Shown: piece by piece, positions 1-7,532 of the stretch | Layout: every line of letters begins with the position of its first letter | Numbering within the stretch: the first letter of the stretch is position 1 | Assembly (NCBI RefSeq): GCF_900108185.1 | Contig: NZ_FNVA01000005.1 | Coordinates: 310,001 to 374,000 of the forward strand | Origin: Bryocella elongata | GTDB lineage: Bacteria; Acidobacteriota; Terriglobia; Terriglobales; Acidobacteriaceae | Direction of reading: 5' to 3' | DNA length: 64,000 nt | The notes under the pieces: model-generated | The model's database searches: none | Seen by the model: the letters and a program-made list of their open reading frames with translations, nothing else | What the model was told of the DNA's origin: nothing | Program-made: the position numbers and the translations under genes

Positions 1-92
1 CGCAGGACAAGCCGCGGCCGTTGGCCGAGCTCGATCCGCAGGATCTGGAGTTCGTCCTCGCAACGCTGCCGCAGCTCAAGGCCTACCTGTAA
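1..92 (+). CDS. C-terminal end of an unidentified protein (partial)
   Basis: An open frame enters from the left edge and stops with TAA at 90-92. The visible tail is about 29 residues and ends in VLATLPQLKAYL, a soluble, amphipathic C-terminus. There is too little sequence to name a family. The upstream part lies outside the window. It runs in the same direction as the next two genes and could share a transcript with them. Confidence 0.5.
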   Translation, partial: QDKPRPLAELDPQDLEFVLATLPQLKAYL

Positions 93-134
93 CGAGATGC
101 AATAACCTTTCCCTTGACACCTTCTTCGAGATTC

Positions 135-569
135 ATGACAGCCAAACCCATCCCGACCGCGATCTTGAGCGCCACCGCCGCCTATTTCCTTCTTGGCTCG
201 GCGGCCCTTGTGCTCGGAGGAGGTGGACACGGACTCGTTGAGCCGTTGTTGCTGATGGCTGCGCCGATACCCGTCCAATGGATGGGGTACTACGGCCTTC
301 CGCTGGTCGTCATTTACTGGGGCAACACAGGATATGTGGCGGCGCGGGGAGCCAAGTGGATGCTGCCCATGCTGCTTGTGCTGCATTACGTCGTCGGTGC
401 GATTGTCGTCGCGGTTGCACTGCGCACGGAGCTGAATGACTCGTATTTTCCCCTCGGACAGGTAGCGCGAGACCTCGCATGGCCGCTCGCTTTCTGGATC
501 ATCGGCTACCTCGCGATGCAGGGAATCTTGTGGTTCATCTGGAAGGCGAAGAAAGGGCGATTATCATGA
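135..569 (+). CDS. Small multi-pass membrane protein, unknown function
   Basis: The product is about 144 residues with roughly four hydrophobic segments (near residues 10-30, 45-65, 75-95 and 115-135) and a short basic tail (KAKKGRLS), so it is probably an inner-membrane protein. No family was recognised. The ATG at 135 is preferred over an in-frame TTG at 114, which adds only seven residues; neither has a strong ribosome site. The gene ends 6 nt before the helicase start, so the two are probably co-transcribed. Confidence 0.7.
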   Translation: MTAKPIPTAILSATAAYFLLGSAALVLGGGGHGLVEPLLLMAAPIPVQWMGYYGLPLVVIYWGNTGYVAARGAKWMLPMLLVLHYVVGAIVVAVALRTELNDSYFPLGQVARDLAWPLAFWIIGYLAMQGILWFIWKAKKGRLS

Positions 570-575
570 GATCTG

Positions 576-2708
576 ATGCCGCCACCGCCTCCAATCGAAA
601 GCAAGCTCGAGAAAAAGCTCGAGGCCGCGGCGTCCGAGCGGCGACGGCTGCCTTCGCTGCATGAGTTCTTTCGCCCCGGCGGCATCCTGGCGGACTCCTC
701 GCTGGCCTTCGAGCACCGGCCCGGCCAGTACAAGATGGCGCAGGCGGTCGAGGAAGCGTTGACCCACCGCCGCAATCTGATCGTGGAGGCCGGTACGGGC
801 ACCGGCAAGACGCTCGCGTACCTGCTGCCCGCGCTGCGCCATGCGCGCGAGCAGAGGCAGCGCGTGATCATCAGCACCGGCACCAAGAACCTGCAGGAGC
901 AGCTCTTCTTCAAGGACGTACCGTTCCTTGAATCGCTGCTGGGCCCGCTCGACGTGTGCTACATGAAGGGCCGCGCGAACTACCTTTGCCGGCAGAAGCT
1001 CTACGCGCTGCGCGACAACCCGCTGCTGCGCGGGCTCGAGGAGGTGGAGCAGTTTCACCGCATCTCCAACTGGGAGCGCGAGACCGAGACCGGCGACCGC
1101 GCCGAGCTGGTCACGCTGCAGGAGCACTCGCCACTGTGGCACAAGATGGATGCCCGCAGCGAGGTGTGCCTGGGCCAGAGCTGCCCCAGCTTCGAGCAGT
1201 GTTTCATCACGCAGATGCGGCGCAAGGCGCTGGACTCCGACATCATCATCGTCAATCACCACCTGTTCTTCGCGGACCTCGCCATCAAGCAGCAGTCGGA
1301 TGGCGCGCGCGATGCCGGCATCCTGCCCGATGCGGCGGCAGTGATCTTCGACGAGGCGCATGAGCTGGAGGACGTGGCCTCGCAGTACTTCGGCGTGGCG
1401 CTATCGAATGCCCGCTTCGAGGAGCTCGCACGCGATGTCGAGGCGCTGCTCAAGGCCAAGGGCGTGTACACGGCGTCCATCCCCGGTGCGTGCGAGATGA
1501 TCCGCCAACGCGCGCGGCTGTTCTTCTCTGCGCTGCCCATGCCCAACGGGCCGTCGGGCAATCCGATGGGCCGCATGGAGTTTCACGACCGCGAGGACTT
1601 CCTCGAAGAGTGCGGCGATGTGTATATGGGCGCGCTCAATGCGCTGGAGAAGCTCAGCGGTGAGCTGGAGCGGCTGCGCGAGGTGGAAGAGGCCAGCGGC
1701 CTGCGCAAGCGCGCGCAGGACATCCAGGCCCACATGAAGTTCCTGCTCGAGAGCGAGGAGACGAACAACGTCTTCTGGATCGAGCGCCGCCCAACGGGAA
1801 ACATGCGCAACGCCGCTCGGCTGTTGCGTTCCAGCGATGCCGCGCAGGCCTACTCCACGCATGTGCAGGCCACGCCCATCGATGTCTCGGGCGTGCTCGC
1901 GGACTCGCTCTACATGAGCTATCCGAGCGTCATCCTCACCTCGGCAACGTTGGCCGTGGCGGAGAAGAGCGCCATCGTCGCAGGCGAGACCACGCCGGGC
2001 TTCACGCATCTGCGCAAGCGCCTCGGCGTGCCGATGCCCAAGGAGCTCATTGTTCCGTCGCACTTCGACTACGCGAAGCAGGCGCTGCTGTACCTGCCCA
2101 ACTCCATGCCCGAGCCGCGGCACCCCGAGTTCGTGCGCCAGGCGCAGGAGAAGATTCGCCGCGTGCTGGAGATCACGAAGGGGCGTGCGTTTTGCCTCTT
2201 CACCAGCTATGCGCAGATGCGCGACCTGCACGACCGCCTGCTGCAGGAGCTGCCCTTTCCCTTGCTCCTGCAAGGCTCCGCGCCCCGGCACGTGCTCGTC
2301 GAGGAGTTTCGCAATACCCCCAACGCCGTGCTCTTCGGCACGAGTTCGTTCTGGCAGGGCATCGACGTGCAGGGCGAGCAGTTGAGCTGCGTCATCGTCG
2401 ACAAGCTGCCCTTCGCCGTGCCCAGCGACCCCATCCTCAAAGCCCGCACCGACGCCATCGCAGCGGCCGGCGGCAATGCCTTTGCGGACCTTCAGGTACC
2501 GCAGGCGGTCATCGCGCTCAAGCAGGGCTTCGGGAGGCTCATCCGCTCGTTGAACGACCGCGGCGTGCTGATGCTGCTCGACCCCCGCGTTCGCACTACG
2601 CGTTACGGTGCGACGTTCCTGGAGTCGCTGCCGCCGTATCGGCGGACGGATGACATTACGGATGTGGAGCGGTTCTTCGAGGAACCGTCACCCGCTGGCA
2701 CGAAGTGA
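576..2708 (+). CDS. dinG: ATP-dependent DNA helicase, DinG/YoaA (XPD-like) family
   Basis: This 710-residue protein has the layout of the superfamily 2 Fe-S helicases related to XPD. The Walker A motif is AGTGTGKT (72-79). Four cysteines at 138, 198, 203 and 209 are spaced like the 4Fe-4S cluster ligands of DinG/YoaA. The DEAH box is at 259-262. The C-terminal helicase half carries SFWQGIDVQGE and GFGRLIRS, the usual motif V/VI region. The family unwinds 5'-tailed, forked and D-loop DNA during repair and replication-transcription conflicts. No exonuclease domain is fused, unlike Firmicute DinG. Length is normal. The ATG at 576 follows the previous stop by 6 nt. Confidence 0.93.
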   Translation: MPPPPPIESKLEKKLEAAASERRRLPSLHEFFRPGGILADSSLAFEHRPGQYKMAQAVEEALTHRRNLIVEAGTGTGKTLAYLLPALRHAREQRQRVIISTGTKNLQEQLFFKDVPFLESLLGPLDVCYMKGRANYLCRQKLYALRDNPLLRGLEEVEQFHRISNWERETETGDRAELVTLQEHSPLWHKMDARSEVCLGQSCPSFEQCFITQMRRKALDSDIIIVNHHLFFADLAIKQQSDGARDAGILPDAAAVIFDEAHELEDVASQYFGVALSNARFEELARDVEALLKAKGVYTASIPGACEMIRQRARLFFSALPMPNGPSGNPMGRMEFHDREDFLEECGDVYMGALNALEKLSGELERLREVEEASGLRKRAQDIQAHMKFLLESEETNNVFWIERRPTGNMRNAARLLRSSDAAQAYSTHVQATPIDVSGVLADSLYMSYPSVILTSATLAVAEKSAIVAGETTPGFTHLRKRLGVPMPKELIVPSHFDYAKQALLYLPNSMPEPRHPEFVRQAQEKIRRVLEITKGRAFCLFTSYAQMRDLHDRLLQELPFPLLLQGSAPRHVLVEEFRNTPNAVLFGTSSFWQGIDVQGEQLSCVIVDKLPFAVPSDPILKARTDAIAAAGGNAFADLQVPQAVIALKQGFGRLIRSLNDRGVLMLLDPRVRTTRYGATFLESLPPYRRTDDITDVERFFEEPSPAGTK

Positions 2709-2761
2709 TCGCGTGCAAGCCGGTAGACCGCGCCCCGAGCCGGTAAACTAGACGAGACGTT

Positions 2762-3028
2762 ATGGGACGCAACCTTTACATCCTGGCTGGCACACTCGGC
2801 GGCCTTGGCCTGCTCTCGCTGCTGATCTCCTTCAGCAGCTTCGTGCACACCGTGGGCTCGCCGAGCGACGCGCCCATGTGGCGCATGATGGGCATAGGCC
2901 TGATTCTGTTCGCGTTGATGTCCGCCCTGGGAGCCACCTTGTCGTCGCTGTTTGAACAGGCGGACCGTCGCGCCGCCGATCAGCGCCAGCGCGAGCGCAC
3001 CGAACGCCGCCAGCGCAGGGCACGCTAA
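2762..3028 (+). CDS. Small membrane protein with basic tail
   Basis: This 88-residue protein has two predicted membrane helices (about residues 5-25 and 42-62). The tail after residue 66 is very basic and polar (QADRRAADQRQRERTERRQ), probably a charged or coiled cytoplasmic extension. No named family was recognised. It lies between the DinG-type helicase and queD on the same strand with gaps of about 50 nt, so an operon is plausible. Function cannot be assigned. Confidence 0.65.
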   Translation: MGRNLYILAGTLGGLGLLSLLISFSSFVHTVGSPSDAPMWRMMGIGLILFALMSALGATLSSLFEQADRRAADQRQRERTERRQRRAR

Positions 3029-3083
3029 GTGTCCCGAGCTTCTACAATGGGTATTGGCGCGATTGGCGTCGTTGGAGTGAGTG

Positions 3084-3461
3084 ATGTTTGAAGTCACCGT
3101 GCAGGCAGGGTTTTCTTCCGGGCATTTCCTGCGCAACTACAAGGGAAAGTGCGAGAACCCGCACGGACACAACTACCGCGTGCTGGTCACGCTCGTCGGC
3201 CAGGACCTAGACGCGAGCGGCCTTCTGCTGGACTTCAAGGATCTCAAGCTCGTCCTGCGTCCCACGGTCGAGTACCTCGACCACCAGATGATCAACGAGC
3301 TGGAGCCGTTCGACGTCGTGAACCCCTCCGCCGAGAACCTGGCGAAGTACTTCTTCGAGAAGACCAGCGACCACGTGAAGGCGATGACCGACGGCCGCGT
3401 TCGCGTGAAGGATTGCACCCTCTACGAGACCGATACCAGCTTCGCTCGCTACTACGAGTAA
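3084..3461 (+). CDS. queD: 6-carboxy-tetrahydropterin synthase / 6-pyruvoyl-tetrahydropterin synthase family (QueD)
   Basis: This 125-residue protein has the T-fold hallmarks. Zinc-binding histidines lie in SSGHF (His14) and NPHGHNY (His27, His29). The catalytic-type cysteine is Cys23 in KGKCENPHGH. A DHQMIN motif (like DHxxLN) sits mid-protein and a Glu in the C-terminal LYETD. QueD makes 6-carboxy-5,6,7,8-tetrahydropterin from dihydroneopterin triphosphate in queuosine/7-deazapurine synthesis; the PTPS relatives make 6-pyruvoyl-tetrahydropterin. No other que gene is nearby, so the exact reaction is inferred. The ATG at 3084 has GGAG six bases upstream and is preferred over the GTG at 3081. 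Confidence 0.88.
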   Translation: MFEVTVQAGFSSGHFLRNYKGKCENPHGHNYRVLVTLVGQDLDASGLLLDFKDLKLVLRPTVEYLDHQMINELEPFDVVNPSAENLAKYFFEKTSDHVKAMTDGRVRVKDCTLYETDTSFARYYE

Positions 3462-3464
3462 GGC

Positions 3465-3492
3465 AGGGATTAGGGATCAGGGATTAGGGATT
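3465..3492. repeat. Tandem heptad array AGGGATT x4 after queD
   Basis: Four head-to-tail 7-base units start 3 nt after the queD stop. Three are AGGGATT and the second is AGGGATC. The array therefore contains the telomere-like word TTAGGG, but this is an interior chromosomal site. It lies in a convergent junction with the DUF1440 gene. A reverse-complement fragment (TCCCTGA) occurs about 25 nt further on, so partial folding is possible. It belongs to the heptad arrays described in the findings. Confidence 0.85.
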
Positions 3493-3521
3493 CGGTTCTC
3501 TGGTTTGTCGGTCCCTGATAG

Positions 3522-3562
3522 AAGCCGTGTTTTGGGCGCAGACGCACCACAAAACACTCACG
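3522..3562. terminator. Imperfect bidirectional hairpin between queD and the DUF1440 gene
   Basis: The left arm GCCGTGTTTTG and the right arm CAAAACACTCACGGC pair with a small bulge, giving outer G+C pairs and an inner run of T/A. The genes on both sides converge here, so the structure could end both transcripts. The U-tract is not canonical, hence modest confidence. Confidence 0.4.
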
Positions 3563-3571
3563 GCGCCGGCG

Positions 3572-4042
3572 TTAGTCGATGGCGCGCCGCACCCAGCCGC
3601 GCACCTTTTCGGCGACCACGCCGTAGAGGACGTGCGATGCCATCTCGCTGGTGTGTTCGCGTGGCGTCTGGTCTTCGGCGGCCGCTCCCAGATCCAGAGC
3701 GGGCAGCGCCGCCTCGTGGGTCAGGGTCATCAGCGCCATGCCGAAGGCAGCGCCTTCCTTGGCAGTCGCCGCGGGATAGTACTCGGCAAGCGCTCCATAC
3801 GCTGCGCCGGCAGCCGCACCGAAAGCCCAGTGAAGGCTCTCGGCAGCGACGTGCTTGGTCTGCGGGGAAAGTTTGTGGCCTGCGATGCGCTCGGCGAGCT
3901 CCTCGGGTGGCTCAGGCTCGCCATGCGTACGCGGAGGGTAGAACCGTTCGGCCAGGCTTTTGGCCGCAGTGGCGACGACGCCAGCGACAAGACCGGCGAT
4001 GAGAGCTTTGGAGAGCGAGCGGGTTGGCTTTTTATCTTGCAC
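3572..4042 (-). CDS. DUF1440/YagU-like membrane protein
   Basis: The 156-residue product matches the pattern of the YagU/DUF1440 family of small inner-membrane proteins. An N-terminal glycine/alanine-rich helix (SKALIAGLVAGVVATAAKS) is followed by a proline-rich stretch with two negatively charged runs. Then come helical segments around FGAAAGAAYGALAEY and FGMALMTLTHEAALP, and a C-terminal SHVLYGVVAEKVR. Escherichia coli YagU has been linked to acid resistance; the molecular role is unknown. The start is GTG at 4042 with a weak ribosome site. It converges with queD. Confidence 0.7.
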   Translation of the reverse strand: MQDKKPTRSLSKALIAGLVAGVVATAAKSLAERFYPPRTHGEPEPPEELAERIAGHKLSPQTKHVAAESLHWAFGAAAGAAYGALAEYYPAATAKEGAAFGMALMTLTHEAALPALDLGAAAEDQTPREHTSEMASHVLYGVVAEKVRGWVRRAID

Positions 4043-4093
4043 GATGAGTGAGATGCGCGCCCGGGCCGGGCGCGCTGCATGGACGTGTCAGGG

Positions 4094-4504
4094 CTAAAAC
4101 GTGTAGCCGGGACGCTTGCGACGACCGCCGGTCATGGTCGGGTCGTCCTCGTCCTCGGAGTCCGGGTCATCGTCGTCGTAGTCGACGTAGTCGTCCTCCT
4201 CGTCTTCATCTTCGTCCTCATCCTCGTCGTCTTCGTCGTCCTCATCCTCATCGTCTTCGAACTCATCGTCCTCCTCGTCGAGCTCATCGTCGTCGTCTTC
4301 GAGGTCGTCGTCCTCATCTTCTTCGTCCTCTTCCTCCTCGTCCTCATCTTCGTCATACGCGGCAAAGAGGGGCTCGGCTGCTTCGGTGGGGGGCAGGAAA
4401 GAGGTCTGGACGGGATCTGTGGACTGGGCGGTCGAGTTGCCGGCGAGGGCCAGCAGCAGTGGGCTGGTCAGGTCCAAGGCGGTGAGCGGCTGGATGGAAA
4501 ACAT
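4094..4504 (-). CDS. Extremely acidic low-complexity protein, unknown function
   Basis: This 136-residue protein has three parts. Residues 1-50 are ordinary and mildly hydrophobic. Residues 51-121 contain 63 Asp/Glu out of 71, broken only by two Leu, one Phe, two Tyr, one Val, one Pro and one Ser. Residues 122-136 form a short basic tail containing GGRRKRPGYTF. The start is well supported: on the minus strand a GAGGAGA ribosome site sits about 6 nt before the ATG at 4504. The long open frames on the opposite strand are by-products of the repetitive GAN/GAR codons. I recognise no family. An acidic histone-chaperone-like, cation-binding or DNA-mimic role is possible but is inference. Confidence 0.7.
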   Translation of the reverse strand: MFSIQPLTALDLTSPLLLALAGNSTAQSTDPVQTSFLPPTEAAEPLFAAYDEDEDEEEEDEEDEDDDLEDDDDELDEEDDEFEDDEDEDDEDDEDEDEDEDEEDDYVDYDDDDPDSEDEDDPTMTGGRRKRPGYTF

Positions 4505-4607
4505 CGATCGTCTCCTCGTGGGAACTTCCCACGTGCGGGTTTAGATGCGGCGGGGTTCGATCCGCCCCAATATTATTGCCTGAGTTTAGGCCAACTGTTG
4601 TGACGAC

Positions 4608-6104
4608 TTACGGCTGAAACTTTGCAAGCTGTTCCTGGGTGGGCCGAGGGGAGATCAGACTGACAACGATCAGTCCAGCGAGTGAGGCGACCAGCGCCGG
4701 AAGAATCGCATCCTGCTGGCCGATCGCCGGAGGCAAGAGCGGCCCCAGGCGATCCCAGGCAAGGGTTATGACGGTGCCAGCGGCGATGCTGGCGACAGCA
4801 CCCCCGGCCGTGGCTCGCTTCCAGAAGAACGCGGCCAGGATCACGGGTGTCAGCGCCGCAGAGTAAATCGTATAAGCCTGCAGGCTCTTTTCCAGCACGC
4901 TGGTGACCGCGATTGATTGCACCAGCGCCCATATCCCTAGCAGGATGACCATCGCACGGGAGACCATCAGCACCTCGCCGTTCGAAGCCTCTGGGCGAAG
5001 ATAGCGCACGAAGATGTCGTTGACCAAATTCGTCGCTGGGGAAAACAGGTAGTTGTTGGCCGTGGAGACCACTTTGGCAAAGATGGCCCCCACCAGCAGG
5101 GCTCCGAGCAGCTGCAGCGCGGGGCTTCCGCTAAAGGCGTGGGTCGCGGTGTAGGCCAGGATCTCGCGCGGCCTCTGGGCCACCTCACCGGTGCGGAAGA
5201 TCGCTGATCCGACCACCGCCACGCCCACGATGACGCTCTCCAGGATGACCGTGCCGACGATCCAGCCCAGCGTCGCCCGGGTCGCGTCCTTCTCGCTCTT
5301 GGCGGAGAAGAACTTCTGGTACATCGACTGGTTGCCCAACATGAGCAGGCAGGTGGGCAGGAAGATTGCGAGCGCGGATTTGACCTGCTCGTGGGTCCCG
5401 TCGGGAAGCGTTCGCGTATAGCTGGAGATCGGCCGCAGGTCGCCGAAGAGCTGGAAGTGCGTTGCAGGCAGCGCCGCCTGCACGCCGCTCCAACCGCCGG
5501 CCAGGTGGATGAGCACCGGCAGCGCCACGATCAGCGTCACGCTGGCGAGCATGCCGATCACGACATCCATGTATGCGACCGAGCCCATACCCGCGATCGC
5601 GGTGAAGAGGATCACGAAGCCAGCGAGGATGTAGCGCCCGTGGATTGCGGTCACCTGGGGAAAGATCAGGTGCAGGATGTCTCCGCCGCCGATGAACTGG
5701 TAGCTGGTAATGGCCGTGTAGGTGAACAGCACCGCGATGACGCCCAGCACCCGGGCCGTCTGGTTGTAGCGCGACTCCAGCAGGTCGGGGATGGTGAACT
5801 GCGCGAACTTCCGTGCTCGCGGCGCGATGAAGTAGATCAGCGCCAGCCCCGCCCAACCGCCGGCGGCCTGCCACAGCGCCGCAAAGCCATGCTTATAGGC
5901 GTTCTCCGCTCCGCCCAGCAGCGAGCCGGAGCCGATCCAGCTGGAAAGCAGCGTGAACACCAGCACGAAGGCAGGCAGCGACCGGCCCGCCACGAGGTAG
6001 TCCGCCTTCGTCTTGGTCTTGCCAAGGCGCGCGAGAGACACGCCCAGCAGCGTGACAACGATGAGACCAAGAACGATGACGTAGAGAGTCATGGGTGGGG
6101 CCAT
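4608..6104 (-). CDS. Sodium:solute symporter family protein (SSS/SLC5)
   Basis: The 498-residue protein is hydrophobic throughout, with about 13 helices typical of the SSS family. Family-like stretches include KTKADYLVAGRSLP near residues 30-45 (start of TM2 in PutP/PanF-type carriers), SSWIGSGSLLGGAENAY and the helix around GMGSVAYMDVVIGM. It should import a small solute by coupling to sodium. The substrate cannot be read from sequence. ATG at 6104 and ATG at 6092 are both possible starts. It is divergent from the exported hydrolase at 6193, and the 88-nt gap must hold both promoters. Confidence 0.88.
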   Translation of the reverse strand: MAPPMTLYVIVLGLIVVTLLGVSLARLGKTKTKADYLVAGRSLPAFVLVFTLLSSWIGSGSLLGGAENAYKHGFAALWQAAGGWAGLALIYFIAPRARKFAQFTIPDLLESRYNQTARVLGVIAVLFTYTAITSYQFIGGGDILHLIFPQVTAIHGRYILAGFVILFTAIAGMGSVAYMDVVIGMLASVTLIVALPVLIHLAGGWSGVQAALPATHFQLFGDLRPISSYTRTLPDGTHEQVKSALAIFLPTCLLMLGNQSMYQKFFSAKSEKDATRATLGWIVGTVILESVIVGVAVVGSAIFRTGEVAQRPREILAYTATHAFSGSPALQLLGALLVGAIFAKVVSTANNYLFSPATNLVNDIFVRYLRPEASNGEVLMVSRAMVILLGIWALVQSIAVTSVLEKSLQAYTIYSAALTPVILAAFFWKRATAGGAVASIAAGTVITLAWDRLGPLLPPAIGQQDAILPALVASLAGLIVVSLISPRPTQEQLAKFQP

Positions 6105-6192
6105 TCTAGAGCATTTCCCTGCCCACCCACCGTGATCGCCCCGGCAGATTGATCCAAGTGAAGATGGCCGCTTCCGGAGCTATGCTTCCTGT

Positions 6193-7527
6193 ATGCGAAT
6201 CGTGCGTTGGTTGGCTGCGGTGAGTGTCATGGCGGTGGGGATCGGATGCGCCGCGCAGGACTCTCAGGACGCCTGGGAGGCCTCGATGCACGATGTCCTC
6301 CATACGCCATATGACAGCAAGCTTCCCGCGCTGGACGCGAAGGTGTGGTCGACCTTTTCTCCGACGCCTGGCGTGCTGGCAGACCGCGTGACCTACAGCA
6401 CGGCATCGGAAATGCTGGTCCCGGCAATCGTTTACCGTCCGGATCCGAAGGTGACGAAGTACAAGGGCCAGCTGCCGGGCATCGTCATCGTGAACGGCCA
6501 CGGCTCGGACAAGTTTGGCTGGTACGCGTTTTACTCGGGCATGATGTTCGCCAAGGCCGGCGCGGTCGTCATCACGTACGACCCCATCGGCGAAGGGGAG
6601 CGCAACGCCCGCAAGGCCAGCATGGAGAACCCTTCGCCTCACGATGCCGATGTGACGCCGCCGGCTCCCATTCCCCATGACGATTGGGGACAGAGGCTAG
6701 CCGGGCTGATGCAGGTGGACCTCGCGCAGGCGATCAGCTACCTGCGTGCGCAGCCTGAGGTCGATCCGAAGCGCATCGGCGTGGCCGGCTACAGCATGGG
6801 CGCCTTCATCACCGGTCTGGCGGCTGCGATGGACTACTACGACCACCGCATCGCGGCCGTGGTGCTCTCGGGTGGCGGAACGTATGACGATGCCGCAGGC
6901 GGCTACTTCGACGTCAACAGGAACCCCTGCCAAGCGCCGCCGTATCGTGCGCTGCTGCCGTGGCTGAAGATCAAGGGCGAACCTGCGCGTGGCGAGATCC
7001 TCTATGCGCTCATCGCGAGCTCTCACCATCCCATGCTGATCATGAATGGCGACAACGACACGGTGATGGACATCCCGCATCACAACGCGGCGTGGTTCCA
7101 GGAGCTGCACGATCGCACGATGAAGGACTTCGGCCTGCCGCAGAGCGCGATGTTTCAGGCGGTCTTTTATCCGGGCATCAGCCATCGCACGTCGTGGGTC
7201 AATCGCGATGGTGTGGAGTGGCTCAACAGCCAGCTGCACTTTCCGTTCTGGAAGACCAACGCGATCATCGAAGCGCAGGGCACCACGCACGTCAGCACAT
7301 GGATCACCGCCAACCATGTTGCGATCTCGAAGAACTACTTCCGCGAAGATCGTGAAGGGGGCCTCGATGCTGTCGGCACGGGCCTGCCGGGCATCCCACG
7401 CGGAGATCTGATGGTGTTGCCGGATGCCGATTGGCAGCGTGTGAAAGATCGGCTCACCTATGAGGCATGGGCCGCAAAGACCATGGCCGTGGAGCAGGAG
7501 GCTGCCGAGAAGCTGCGCGTACACTAA
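6193..7527 (+). CDS. Exported alpha/beta-hydrolase (esterase/dienelactone-hydrolase-like)
   Basis: This 444-residue protein has an N-terminal signal sequence (MRIVRWLAAVSVMAVGIGCAA). A Cys near residue 19 could make it a lipoprotein, though the lipobox is not canonical. The hydrolase core shows VIVNGHGSDKFG, the nucleophile elbow GYSMG (Ser201), an acid region around NGDNDTVMD and a late histidine in GISHRTSW. These fit an acetyl-ester or dienelactone-type hydrolase acting outside the cytoplasm; the substrate is unknown. The C-terminal 100 residues extend beyond the core. The next gene starts 5 nt after the stop, so the two secreted enzymes form a pair. Confidence 0.85.
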   Translation: MRIVRWLAAVSVMAVGIGCAAQDSQDAWEASMHDVLHTPYDSKLPALDAKVWSTFSPTPGVLADRVTYSTASEMLVPAIVYRPDPKVTKYKGQLPGIVIVNGHGSDKFGWYAFYSGMMFAKAGAVVITYDPIGEGERNARKASMENPSPHDADVTPPAPIPHDDWGQRLAGLMQVDLAQAISYLRAQPEVDPKRIGVAGYSMGAFITGLAAAMDYYDHRIAAVVLSGGGTYDDAAGGYFDVNRNPCQAPPYRALLPWLKIKGEPARGEILYALIASSHHPMLIMNGDNDTVMDIPHHNAAWFQELHDRTMKDFGLPQSAMFQAVFYPGISHRTSWVNRDGVEWLNSQLHFPFWKTNAIIEAQGTTHVSTWITANHVAISKNYFREDREGGLDAVGTGLPGIPRGDLMVLPDADWQRVKDRLTYEAWAAKTMAVEQEAAEKLRVH

Positions 7528-7532
7528 ACCTC

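Noticed and set aside
114-119. TTGACA at 114-119 as a perfect -35 box
   Set aside because: No -10 element is found 16-18 nt downstream, and the ATG of the gene at 135 is too close.
3465-3492. CRISPR or true telomere repeat
   Set aside because: There are no spacers of equal length, no cas genes, the array is only 28 bases and sits between two chromosomal genes.
4048-4603. Two long plus-strand open frames opposite the acidic gene, encoding Val/Leu/Ile-rich or Arg/Pro-rich protein
   Set aside because: They are the mirror of the repetitive GAN/GAR codons of the minus-strand acidic gene, which has a strong ribosome site; neither shows a ribosome site or a family.
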